Below are positions 9,439-20,300 of a stretch of 64,000 nucleotides of DNA, piece by piece. Source of the DNA: Candidatus Cloacimonadota bacterium (GTDB taxonomy: Bacteria; UBA4055); the NCBI GenBank assembly GCA_002742935.1, contig PDON01000060.1, positions 1-64,000 on the forward strand. Reading direction: 5' to 3'. Under the pieces are notes generated by a model. The model saw nothing but the letters and a program-made list of their open reading frames with translations, had not been told where the DNA came from and ran no database searches. The translations under genes and the position numbers were made by a program. Every line of letters begins with the position of its first letter. Position 1 is the stretch's first letter.

Positions 9439-10298
9439 CAAATATTTTAGAAGCTATATACAATATTGTAAATCAAAAACATTTTCAGATAAAAGAGTTC
9501 TATTCAAGTTCAAATAGAGCTAATAATATGGGTGAAGCACTTGAAAATTATATCAAAGATGCTTTTGCAGGAACATTTTATACACAAGATAAAATCAAAA
9601 GGTTGGAAATTTTCGAAAAAAAATTTTCGTGGTTAGGTTCTCAAAATAACCCTCCTGATATTATGATAAAAGGTGGTGATGCTATTGAGGTAAAAAAAAT
9701 ACAAGGAAATGGAAGTAGTTTAGCCTTAAATAGTAGCTATCCAAAAGCAGATTTACAAAGTTCAAGTCCAATGATTACAAAAGAATGTAAATCTTGTGAA
9801 GATTGGGATGTTAAAGATATGATTTATTGTGTAGGAAATGTAGATGATACAAAACTAAAATCATTGTGGTTAGTTTATGGCAGTATTTATTGTGCAAAGC
9901 ACGAAACTTATCAACGAATAAAAAACACTATTTCAGAAGGAATAAAGGCAATTCATAATGTTGTTTTTTCTGAAACAAAAGAATTGGGAAGAGTAAATCA
10001 AGTTGACCCTTTGGGAATCACAAATTTAAGAATTAGAGGAATGTGGCAAATTGAGCACCCAAAAAAAGTGTATAACTATTTGCATGCATCGGGTAATCAA
10101 GATTTTGAGTTGGTTTGTATTATTCCTAATGAAAAATATAAAAGCTTCCCAAAAGAAAGTCGTTTCAAAATTGAAAACATGAAAGAGCAAGGATTTAGCA
10201 TTGAAAATAGTAAAGTGAAAAATCCGAACAACCCAGCAAAACTAATAGATTGTAAATTGATAAAATTTATAAGTAAATGCAAAGAACACATTGTATAA
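9435..10298 (+). CDS. Type II restriction endonuclease, NgoPII-like family
   Basis: Overlaps the MTase by 4 nt; '[16 protein letters not shown]', '[46 protein letters not shown]'. Confidence 0.8.
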   Translation: MTNILEAIYNIVNQKHFQIKEFYSSSNRANNMGEALENYIKDAFAGTFYTQDKIKRLEIFEKKFSWLGSQNNPPDIMIKGGDAIEVKKIQGNGSSLALNSSYPKADLQSSSPMITKECKSCEDWDVKDMIYCVGNVDDTKLKSLWLVYGSIYCAKHETYQRIKNTISEGIKAIHNVVFSETKELGRVNQVDPLGITNLRIRGMWQIEHPKKVYNYLHASGNQDFELVCIIPNEKYKSFPKESRFKIENMKEQGFSIENSKVKNPNNPAKLIDCKLIKFISKCKEHIV

Positions 10299-10372
10299 GC
10301 TACACCAGTTAAATACTAAAATTAAACCTTCAACTCTACTAAAAAATCAAAATTGATAGAAACAAATAATAA

Positions 10373-10418
10373 AAGGGATTGATAGTTTTCCATAAGTCTG
10401 GTATTAAAACAATCCCTT
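10373..10418. terminator. Hairpin between convergent REase (+) and trmB (-) genes
   Basis: AAGGGATTG (10373-10381) / CAATCCCTT (10410-10418). Confidence 0.5.
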
Positions 10419-10425
10419 GTTATAT

Positions 10426-11094
10426 CTACTTTTCAACCTTCCTATACTTCATATGATGAATCTCCCAACCCTCTCTGGTTTTATGCTTCTCAAATTGAGT
10501 CATAATTCTATCCTCAATTTCACTTTTATAATCGAGAGGAGCATAAAGATTTTCAAAAAGATCGCTTTCCTTAAAAAGTTCAATAACCTCATTTGAATAT
10601 TCGGGGTGATCTGAAGAGAATCTAAAAACACCATCTTTTTTTAGAAGAGAGTGGAGTACTTTTATAAAACTAGGGTTAACCGTTCTCTTTTTATGATGTC
10701 TCTTTTTAGGCCAAGGATCAGGGAAGTTCATTATAATTTCATCAAAAGATTCTCTATTTATCATCTCATTTAAATAGTCCGTTCCCGTTCTGGCAATTAA
10801 AAGATTAGGGAGCTTTGATCTATTAACCTTTGAAAGAGCAGTTCTTATCCTATCCATCTTTCTATCTATACCAAAATAGTTTATGTGAGGATTTCTCCTC
10901 GCAAGTTCAATTAGAGAATCCCCATTACCAAAACCTATTTCAAACTTTAAGATCTTATTATCATTTTTAAATAGAGAATTAAAATCGAGAGGCATCATAT
11001 CAGCGGTTAACTTAATATGAAAATCGCTATAATCGTAATACTTCTCATTATCTTGGTCTATTTTTTCTAAATACTGCTCAAGGTTAAGCCACAT
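10426..11094 (-). CDS. trmB: tRNA (guanine-N7-)-methyltransferase
   Basis: 'LKFEIGFGNGDSLIELARRNPHINYFGIDR', 'FPDPWPKKRHHKKRTV'. Confidence 0.93.
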   Translation of the reverse strand: MWLNLEQYLEKIDQDNEKYYDYSDFHIKLTADMMPLDFNSLFKNDNKILKFEIGFGNGDSLIELARRNPHINYFGIDRKMDRIRTALSKVNRSKLPNLLIARTGTDYLNEMINRESFDEIIMNFPDPWPKKRHHKKRTVNPSFIKVLHSLLKKDGVFRFSSDHPEYSNEVIELFKESDLFENLYAPLDYKSEIEDRIMTQFEKHKTREGWEIHHMKYRKVEK

Positions 11095-11129
11095 AGTAAA
11101 TACTCCCTTTAAAAGATCATATTAAAACT

Positions 11130-12203
11130 CTACTCATTTTCAGATTGTTGCAATCTTTCTGTTCTGTCTGCCAGTATAAGAGCCTCAATAATATCTTCAA
11201 CATCACCATTCATAATGGAATCAAGCTTGTATAGAGTCAAGCCTATTCTATGATCTGTTACCCTACCTTGAGGATAGTTGTAAGTTCTAATCTTACCGGA
11301 TCTATCCCCTGTTCCTACAAGTAACTTTCTTGCAGAAGATTCACTCTCCTTAACCTTTTGATTTTCAACCTCTTGAAGCTTTGTAGCAAGCATTTTCATA
11401 GCAGTTTCTTTATTTTTATGCTGAGATCTTTGGGTTTGACACTGAACAACAGTATTGGTTGGAAGGTGGGTAATCCTAATTGCAGAATCTGTTTTATTAA
11501 CATGCTGACCACCGGCTCCCGATGCTCTATAAGTATCAATTTTCAGATCTTTTGTATTTATAGTAATATCTTCCGTTGAGAACTCAGGAAGAACAGCTAC
11601 AGTTGCCGCACTTGTGTGAACTCTACCTTGAGTTTCAGTTTGAGGAACCCTTTGAACTCTATGAACACCGGATTCAAATTTAAGTTTACCAAAAACCTCA
11701 TCACCCTTTATCTCAACAACAACCTCTTTAATACCACCAATTCCCGTTTCACTTAGATCTGCAATATCAAAGCTCCACTTATTTATCTCGGCATATTTTT
11801 GGTACATCCTCAAAAGATCTTGAGCAAAAAGACCGGCCTCATCACCACCTGTTCCAGCCCTTATTTCAAGATAAACATCTTTAGAGTCGTTAGGATCTTT
11901 TGGAATAAGAAGGAGTTTTAGCTCTTCGGAAAGTTTTTCAAGTTCAGGCATAAGCTGATCAATCTCCTCTTTTGCCATCTCTTTAAGCTCAGGATCATCT
12001 TCAAGATCAAAAACCTCCTTTGCCTCTTCAAGATCAGAGCTTGCTTTTTTATACTCCTTAAACTTCTCAACAATAGGTTCAAGCTGAGATCTCTCTTTAC
12101 CAATGGCCCTGAACTTATCCATATTTGATATAATATCAGGATCAGATAAACTTTCGGTAAGATCATTAAACTTTTCAACTATATGTTCCAACTTATCCAA
12201 CAT
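11130..12203 (-). CDS. prfA: Peptide chain release factor 1
   Basis: GGQ motif 'YRASGAGGQHVNKTDSAIRITHLPTN', 'DRSGKIRTYNYPQGRVTDHRIG'. Confidence 0.97.
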   Translation of the reverse strand: MLDKLEHIVEKFNDLTESLSDPDIISNMDKFRAIGKERSQLEPIVEKFKEYKKASSDLEEAKEVFDLEDDPELKEMAKEEIDQLMPELEKLSEELKLLLIPKDPNDSKDVYLEIRAGTGGDEAGLFAQDLLRMYQKYAEINKWSFDIADLSETGIGGIKEVVVEIKGDEVFGKLKFESGVHRVQRVPQTETQGRVHTSAATVAVLPEFSTEDITINTKDLKIDTYRASGAGGQHVNKTDSAIRITHLPTNTVVQCQTQRSQHKNKETAMKMLATKLQEVENQKVKESESSARKLLVGTGDRSGKIRTYNYPQGRVTDHRIGLTLYKLDSIMNGDVEDIIEALILADRTERLQQSENE

Positions 12204-12365
12204 TTTATTATGCCCTACAATTTAATTTCTTTAACAAACGGATTAAAATATAGATACCATATGAGTCTAATAGATATATTATTAACAGCCCGTTATAACA
12301 ATACTTCTATAATCTCATTTTAAAAGATTATAGGCTATGATTTTAATCTTCTATCTTAGAAAAAT

Positions 12366-13277
12366 CTACTTAACAAAGATACCTAAATCATCTTCAACTT
12401 TTGCATGAAAAAAGATTTTACCTTTCTTAACATAAGGAGTTCCACACTCCTCTTCATCAATAATTATGTTAAGATTATTCTTACCACCAAATCCAATAAC
12501 ACTATTTTCATCCTTAAAAGCACGACAGTACAGCTTTCCATTCTCTACAAAGAAAGAACCTACAGGGTAGGAATAATCATGTTCAATAAAATCACCATAC
12601 TCACCCGAATTAAGATTAAAGTTATTATCTACAAAGTAGTTTTTTCCATTATACTTTCTATAGAAGAAAACAGGTTTTTCCATTGAAATAGGGGTTTCAC
12701 TACCTGAATATAAATTGTATCTAATCAAAGAAAGATCTTCATCCTTATCGTAAACACTTTTAATCTCATCATTTCTGTTACTTATGTAATAGAAACAATT
12801 ATCTCCAATAGTAACATTGTAATCGTCTGCTCCTCTTACTCCAACCCTAACTTCAGATTTAAGCTTAGTATCATAAATAATAATATCTCTATTCTCTTTG
12901 AGAGAATCTTCATAAGTTGAGCATATCAAATACCTTCCACCAAATTCAATTTTTGGATCAAAAAGATCAAAGTTTTCCTCATAAAAAGGAGTGCTTTTCA
13001 TACTCTTAAAACTATAAGAATATATAGACCACTTACTATCGCCTGTTCTTCTCTGATAGATAATGGTTGAATCATTTAACATACAAGGGTTTGCCTCATC
13101 TGTCCCTTTTTCATCAACAAGAATATAAAACTCTTCATTACTTGATTTGGGAAGTAGACTAAAATTATCTAAACTAAGACCCTTTTTTTTCAACAATAAC
13201 AACTCTTCATTTTTAAGATCTCTTTCCGTAGCACATGAAACTAACAGAATAAACAGAAAAAATAGAGCGATTCTCAT
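12366..13277 (-). CDS. Lipoprotein with TolB/WD-like repeats
   Basis: 'LFILLVSCATERD' lipobox; repeated 'DSTIIYQRRTGDSKWSIYSYSF'-type strands. Confidence 0.5.
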   Translation of the reverse strand: MRIALFFLFILLVSCATERDLKNEELLLLKKKGLSLDNFSLLPKSSNEEFYILVDEKGTDEANPCMLNDSTIIYQRRTGDSKWSIYSYSFKSMKSTPFYEENFDLFDPKIEFGGRYLICSTYEDSLKENRDIIIYDTKLKSEVRVGVRGADDYNVTIGDNCFYYISNRNDEIKSVYDKDEDLSLIRYNLYSGSETPISMEKPVFFYRKYNGKNYFVDNNFNLNSGEYGDFIEHDYSYPVGSFFVENGKLYCRAFKDENSVIGFGGKNNLNIIIDEEECGTPYVKKGKIFFHAKVEDDLGIFVK

Positions 13278-13286
13278 AACAGACTC

Positions 13287-14606
13287 CTATTCAAACTCTT
13301 TTGCAAATTTTTTGCAATTTTGGATAATATCTTCAATATCCAACTCTACCAACTTAAAATCTTTCATTAGTATCTTTCCGTTAACAATTGTGGTATCAAC
13401 TCTAGAATGCATAATACCATAGATAAGATTAGTATAAAGATTCTCAGAGGTTATCTCCAATTCAGGAACATAATCAACAGCAATTAAATCTGCTGCTGCA
13501 CCTGCTCTAATCTCACCAACTCTTCTGGAAACAAATTTATTCGCAATTCTTGATCCTGAATTAATAATAATATTTCCAATCTCTTTATTTCCATTCTCAA
13601 AGGATCTAAACTTCTTCTTAAACAATCTGTTGGCAAAGCTAGCTTCCCCTGAAATTGAAGGAGCTATACCATCAGAACCAAAACCCAACGGTATATTTTT
13701 TTGAGTGTAAAGATCAATAGGAGGGAATTGGAACCCTTTGTAGAATGATGAAGATGGTGTTAGAACAACATTTGCATCTGTTCTAAGAAGAACATCTGCT
13801 TCAAACTCATCAAGATTGTTAGCTCCAACAATAAGCGTTTTAGCATTTAACAAACCATGATCATTCAATCTATCAATAGTATACTTCCTAAAATGTTCTA
13901 TTGAATACTCATCATCATCACCCGTTTCAGCAAGATGAAGCATGATTCCACAACCTGTTCTTTTATTAAATCCTGCAATCTTACTTAAAAGCTGATCAGA
14001 AACCTCATTAACACTGTATAAACCTATCATACCATTAACTAAAGGGTGAGAGCCATTTTCCTCAACAAACTCCATGTTTGTTTCAAACATCTTTTCAGCT
14101 TTTCCATCACCTTGTCTGTTGCTAATCTCATAGGCAACAACACCTCTCATACCTGTATCAATGAATGCATCTGCAACATCATTTAGGGAATCTTCCACAC
14201 AATTTGGACTTGAATGAAGGTTGAAGATTGTAGTAGTACCGGATTTTATAGCATTTGTTATACCTTTAACAGCTGAATAAAATATCCCGTCAGAACTAAG
14301 TTTATCAGTTAACTTCCACCAATAGTTGGTCATAAAATCACTATAATTTTTTACACTTCCAAGTTTAATAGGTACATTTTGAAAAAAACCACTGTATAGA
14401 TGATTGTGAAAATCAATAAAACCCGGCATAACAATTTTACCACCCATATCAAGAGTCTTCATTCCAGGATTTTTAACCTCCATCTCTTTTCTCTTTCCAT
14501 ACTCCAATATTACTCCACGAGCAACATGAATTGCACCATCTTCAATGTATTTATCTGTAATACCAAAAGTAAGTATATTTGCATTAACTATAAGATATTC
14601 TTCCAC
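13287..14606 (-). CDS. ssnA: SsnA-like amidohydrolase (chlorohydrolase family)
   Basis: 'MPGFIDFHNHLYSGFFQNVPI', 'AIKSGTTTIFNLHSSPNCVEDSL', 'GFGSDGIAPS'. Confidence 0.75.
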   Translation of the reverse strand: MEEYLIVNANILTFGITDKYIEDGAIHVARGVILEYGKRKEMEVKNPGMKTLDMGGKIVMPGFIDFHNHLYSGFFQNVPIKLGSVKNYSDFMTNYWWKLTDKLSSDGIFYSAVKGITNAIKSGTTTIFNLHSSPNCVEDSLNDVADAFIDTGMRGVVAYEISNRQGDGKAEKMFETNMEFVEENGSHPLVNGMIGLYSVNEVSDQLLSKIAGFNKRTGCGIMLHLAETGDDDEYSIEHFRKYTIDRLNDHGLLNAKTLIVGANNLDEFEADVLLRTDANVVLTPSSSFYKGFQFPPIDLYTQKNIPLGFGSDGIAPSISGEASFANRLFKKKFRSFENGNKEIGNIIINSGSRIANKFVSRRVGEIRAGAAADLIAVDYVPELEITSENLYTNLIYGIMHSRVDTTIVNGKILMKDFKLVELDIEDIIQNCKKFAKEFE

Positions 14607-15026
14607 TAGAACCTCCGGCTTCTTTACTTAAAAACTCTGCGAAAGAACTATTTTAAGGTATAGAACTTCACAGCGAACATAAAATATATTTATAATATAA
14701 TATCTATGCAAGACAAATATTATTTTAGGATACAAAAGAGAGTGTAAATAGAGATTTACTTTAGATCCTTCTTTGGTGGGAAGATATATATTTTAGCGGT
14801 TATGACAAAACTGACTACTATCGTAATATTATAATTGAATACCCAGATTTAATTATTACATAAGGTAGATTATTATTTTTATATCTAACTCAGGTTAAAT
14901 ATAAATTTACAGATAAAAAATTGCTGCCATTAAGAAAGAGTTTTATTAAATGCAGATAACAAATGATAAAAACTTTTTCTAATTTACAATTAATGTAGTT
15001 ATCTTTACACCTCTAGGAGGTGAGGT

Positions 15027-15935
15027 ATTAACAAAAAAAAGATATTAATATTGGGGAAACTAAGTATAACTTTCATAATTATACTCCTACTGGTCAATAA
15101 TGTTGATTTTGAGAAAATTGTTAAAAGCTTCGAACTATCCAATCAAAAATATATGATTTTAGCTATTCTTTTACTTCCTCTTAATATTTCCACACAAATT
15201 CTAAAATGGAAAACTGTAGTAAATTCAGTAGATAACACTATAAGTTTTAAAAAGATTATTTCATCATCGTTTATAGGTATAGCTCTTGGTTTCATAACAC
15301 CCGGAAAAACCGGAGAAATGGCTAAGTTTCTTCTTATAAACTCCCCCAAAAGAGTGGAAATTGCAGGAGGAACATTCTATGAGAAACTTTTGGATATGAT
15401 ATGGATCCCTCTGTTTGGGATAATCTCCTTGATTACAATTATTCCAAGAATAAGTAGTAACGAACTCTATGGAAGAGTAGTCTTACCACTGTTAATACTT
15501 ATTTCCATACCATTTTTAGGTTTAATAATATACAATATATTTAAATCAAAGATAAAAGAGAGTTATAGATTAACCTTAAATAAACTACTTGGCTTTTATA
15601 AAATAGCCGGAAGAAAACAGTTTTTTAAACTATCCCTTCTCTCCCTAATGCTGTATTTAATTTATACTCTCCAACTATCGTTGATTATAAAATCTATGAG
15701 TGAGACTACCATATTAACCGCTATAAATATATCAATCTTTTCCATTTTAATAAAATCACTCTTACCTATAAGTTTTGGAGATATTGGAGTAAGGGAGGGA
15801 GCAACAGCTTTTACAATGACACTTTTTAACCTACCTTTCGAAATAGGAGTTTTAGCAGGATTTTTACTTTTTACCACAAATGTTATTATACCGTCAACTA
15901 TTGGGGTTATAATACTCTTAAAAGGGAAAAATTGA
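15027..15935 (+). CDS. Lysylphosphatidylglycerol synthase TM region / UPF0104-like membrane protein
   Basis: TM-rich, 'ITPGKTGEMAKFLLI', 'PISFGDIGVREGATAFTMTLF'; AGGAGG at 15014-15019 suggests an ATT start at 15027 rather than TTG at 15051. Confidence 0.7.
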   Translation: MNKKKILILGKLSITFIIILLLVNNVDFEKIVKSFELSNQKYMILAILLLPLNISTQILKWKTVVNSVDNTISFKKIISSSFIGIALGFITPGKTGEMAKFLLINSPKRVEIAGGTFYEKLLDMIWIPLFGIISLITIIPRISSNELYGRVVLPLLILISIPFLGLIIYNIFKSKIKESYRLTLNKLLGFYKIAGRKQFFKLSLLSLMLYLIYTLQLSLIIKSMSETTILTAINISIFSILIKSLLPISFGDIGVREGATAFTMTLFNLPFEIGVLAGFLLFTTNVIIPSTIGVIILLKGKN

Positions 15936-17077
15936 TGAATGAACCAATAGTCCATATAGCTATACCCGCAATGAATGAATATAACTATATATTTAACACC
16001 ATTAAATCCATATCAAAAAATAGCAACTTTAAACTCTATATCCTTATAAACCAACCGGAAAAATATTGGAATGATAACAGAATAGATATATGCCTAAACA
16101 ATCAAAAAACTTATGAAGAGATAAGAAAAAAATTTCCTTGGGTGATAGTTTTAGATAAGTTCTCAAAAGGTAAAGGATGGGAAAAAGGCGGAGTTGGAGA
16201 AGCAAGATCATATCTTTTTGATTACATTTTAAAAAACTGTTCTAAGAATGATATTATAGCCAGTTTAGATGCAGATACAACTGTTGAAGAGAACTATTGT
16301 AGTGAGATAATTAAAGGTTTAAAAAACAGTAAAATATCGGCAATATCAATACCCTACTACCATAGACTGACCAAAGATACTATTCTAAATAAGAAACTCC
16401 TTTATTACGAAATATATATGAGAACTTACAGCATAAATCTTTCTAGAATTGGATCTATTTATAACTTCACGGCTTTAGGGTCTGCAATTGCTGTTAAACC
16501 CGAAAAGTATAAAAAAGTTGGTGGGTACCTAAAGAGAGAAGCAGGAGAAGATTACTACTTATTACAATCTCTGGTAAAAAATTTTAAGATCTCAAACTAT
16601 ATAAATACAATAGTTTATCCTTCAACAAGAGAATCAAAACGAGTTCCGTTTGGAACCGGACCTGCAATATCCTTCTCTTTTGAAAAACTTATTGAAAATT
16701 ATCCCATTTTCAATCCTAAACTTTTTGATGATATAAAGGAGTTTTACAATAATGTTCACTCATTTTTAGATGGAAAAAGTTCAAACAGATTTTCAACTTT
16801 TATACTCTCAAACAGAAAAAATGTTACAGCAATCTCAAAAATAAGAGAAAACTTTAAAAATGAACCCCTATTCAAAAGAGGAGTTGAAAGATATATTGAT
16901 GGTGTTAAGATATTGCAGTTTCTGAAATACTTTAATAATAATTCTCTAGAAAACTTAAACAATCTTTACAAATTACTAAACATTGACTTCGAACTTAAAT
17001 CAGTTGAAAACGAATCACAATTAGAAAAGGCAAGAAAAATCTTAACTAAAATAGATTTAAGATTAAAAAAGATATAG
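15932..17077 (+). CDS. Glycosyltransferase family 2-like protein
   Basis: 'HIAIPAMNEYNYIFNTIKSI', 'NDIIASLDADTTVEENYCSEII', 'GEDYYLLQSL'. Confidence 0.75.
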   Translation: MMNEPIVHIAIPAMNEYNYIFNTIKSISKNSNFKLYILINQPEKYWNDNRIDICLNNQKTYEEIRKKFPWVIVLDKFSKGKGWEKGGVGEARSYLFDYILKNCSKNDIIASLDADTTVEENYCSEIIKGLKNSKISAISIPYYHRLTKDTILNKKLLYYEIYMRTYSINLSRIGSIYNFTALGSAIAVKPEKYKKVGGYLKREAGEDYYLLQSLVKNFKISNYINTIVYPSTRESKRVPFGTGPAISFSFEKLIENYPIFNPKLFDDIKEFYNNVHSFLDGKSSNRFSTFILSNRKNVTAISKIRENFKNEPLFKRGVERYIDGVKILQFLKYFNNNSLENLNNLYKLLNIDFELKSVENESQLEKARKILTKIDLRLKKI

Positions 17078-17364
17078 CTTTTATCACTTTTTATTATTAA
17101 TGTATTATTAGTTTTGCTAGTTCGTAAATAAACTGGCAAAACTGCAATAAAAAAGCTTTAGCAAGCTTAGGTTCTCTGCGAGAGAGACTTTATAAAGGCA
17201 GATTTTAAATGCTATATTTTAGAAAACCTACAATCTATTATGAACAACAAATCTCGCAGAATATTTAATATAGGGAAATAGAAATAGAGTTATAAACAGA
17301 AATAGTTTATTTTCTGTTTATTTTAGTTAAAGAAATATTTTAAGTATTAAGAGTAAAGTCCTAC

Positions 17365-20300
17365 ATGAAAAGAGTTAGTTTTGTAAATTATTTAAGATTT
17401 AGAATCTTCATATTTTCCCTTTCGGCTGCTACTTTATTGATAGCTCTATATTTTGGATTATCAATTCTTGAACTGAATAATAGACCTCAAAAAATAAAAG
17501 AAAATTCTCATGAATTTCAAAGAGCAAAGAACTATTTAGTTTTCCAAGCCGAGGAGATTAGAAATAGTTTTGATGAAAGATATGAAAAAGCTAAAAAACT
17601 ATCAAAAGATAGGGCAAAACAGGGCTATCTTATTGCAAAAAGCATATATAATTCAGGTAAAGACAACTTTTCAAATAAAGATATATCACAAAAAATTAAG
17701 GAAACTATTAAGCATATAAACATCCCTTACAATAAAGAAAACATATTCATAATAGATATGAAAGATGTTTACTCTTTATTACACAACAACCCTGAAACAA
17801 AGGTAAGAAACCTACTGGACTTAAACCATAAAAACAGCGTTAAATTTGCCAGAGATATATTTGAGATTAGTAAAAATCCCGGTGAAGATTTATATGAACA
17901 TACTTGGAATAAAGTCAATAGAAATGGAACAAAATCTAAAAAACTATACTATCTAAAATATTTTAAACATCTTGATTCCTTCATTGGTTCAGGAATAGAT
18001 ATAGAAGATATTAAAAATAGTATAAAAAAAGATATTTTAAAAAGTATTACCCAAAAAAAGGATAGATTCAGTAATTCTATTTTCATAAGTACACTGGATG
18101 GAGATGCTCTCATTTTTAAGGGAAGATTTTTAGAAAAGGGAAAGAAAATATGGGATCTGTTTAAAAGTGGCAAGGATAGTTCTAATAGCAGTAGTAACAA
18201 TTTTCACAACCTATGTTTAAATGCTTCAGAAAATAGTGAGGGAGAATTTATAAGATATGAAGTAAAGAAGAGTTTAAATCAGAACTTATTTATATATGGC
18301 TTAAAGGATTTCAACTGGTATCTTGGTAGTGTTATAGGATCAGAAAAAGTAAAGAAAGGATTCCCAATTTACAATACTGATCTGTTCATATCAAAGAAAC
18401 TAATAATAATATTTTCAGCTTCAATAATCCTGTTTATTCTTTTTTTGTTTCTTTTTGAAAAGATATTGAAAAAGATAAAGAATGAAGTTAGAACATTTAC
18501 AAATGTTTTAAATGAAACTTCTGAAGATAAAAAAAGAATAAACTTCAACAATGTTAAATTTGAAGAGTTTTATGAGCTGGGAGCTAAAACAAATGTTATA
18601 AAAAAAGAGCTAATAGAAACTAAGAAAACATTCAATAAAATATCAGAAAATCTTAAAAATGTTCTCTTTAGAACCAGAAATTTTGATGGAGATTATGAGT
18701 ATATTAGAAATTCAAATAAAGATCTCCATAATGAAAAACCTTTATTTTATAAAATAACCACACCAAACTCATTAGAAAAATTAGATAAAACATGGAAAGA
18801 TTCAAAAAGCATATCTCAAGTTGAAGATTTTGACTTTTCTGTGTTACATAAAAATGGACAACTTAAACATTTTAACCAAAAAAGGAATGTTATTTTTGAT
18901 GAAGATGATAATATAGTTACAATTGAAGAGATAATCAAAGATACAAATCTGTTTTGTAGTAAATTTAATGAAGCTGAAAACAGTCAGAAAAAGTATAAAT
19001 ATCTATTTTTAAATAATCCTACTGCAATGGTTGAGTTTGATTTCTCTGAAATTAAAAAATATATAGATACAACAATTCGTTTAGGAAGTAATTTTGAAAA
19101 AATTATTAAGAAGAAAGATTTTATAGAAAAATGTTTGGAAAGATTAAAGTTTGTCAGATACAACCAATCTTTACTGGATGTTTTTAATTTTAAATCCGAA
19201 GCAGAGATGTTAAGAGAGGTTAAAAAATCCATTTTAACAGAAAGAACTGATAATTTTAGAAATCTATTACTATTCTTATTTAAAAACAAAAAGAAAAGTG
19301 TGGAAGAGTTTGAAACATTAGACACTAAAGGGAGAAAAAAATATCTAATAGCCCAATATTTTTCCAATGACAACTATGACAGAGTTATAATGTCCATAAT
19401 TGACATAACCCTCCAAAAAGAACATGAAAAAGCATTAAATATAAGTGAAAAAAACTTTAGAACTTTAATGGAAGAATCACCTCTTGCAATAAAAATTTTC
19501 AATAAAGAGGGTAAACTGACAAAGGTTAACAAAGCATGGCAAAACCTCTGGGGAATATATGACACCAAAGATATATTTGAGAAGTATAACTTTAGAAATG
19601 ATCCTCAATTTGAAAAACTGGGTCTTTTAGAAGAGATGGATAGAGTATTAAAAGGGGAGACTATTTTTATTCCAAGAGTAGAATTTGATCCTAAAGAATC
19701 AGGATATATAGGAAGAAAAAGAGTTATTAATATTATAGGCTATCCACTATTGAACGATAATGAAGAGTTGAATAAGATTGTTTTGATATACAGAGATATA
19801 ACATCTGATTTAGAAATTGAAAAAAAATTACAGAAAGTCCACACTCTTGAAAGAATTGGAAATCTTGCAGCCGGTATTGCACACGACTTCAACAATATTT
19901 TAACAAGTGTTTATGGAAATATCTCTTTAAGTAAGCTAAATCTTGATCCGGATAATAAGTCTCGCTACTATCTTGAACAATCAGAAGAATCTTTAGAAAG
20001 AGCAAGAAAATTAACATCTCAGCTTTTAACATTTTCAAAGGGAGGAGCTCCCATAAAAGAGAGTACATCTATTGTTTCTTTAGTTGAGGATGTTGTAAGA
20101 TTTGACCTTTCAGGAAGTAGCATAAAACTAAATATAAGTAAGGAGAATGATGATATGCTATGGCCTATTAAAATTGATGTTAGTCAAATTCAACAAGTAT
20201 TTTCAAATCTAACAATAAATGCCCAAAATGCTATGAAAAATGAAGGAAATATAGATATCAGCTTTAAAAATATTGAGATAAAAAATCATAAGGCTCTTAA

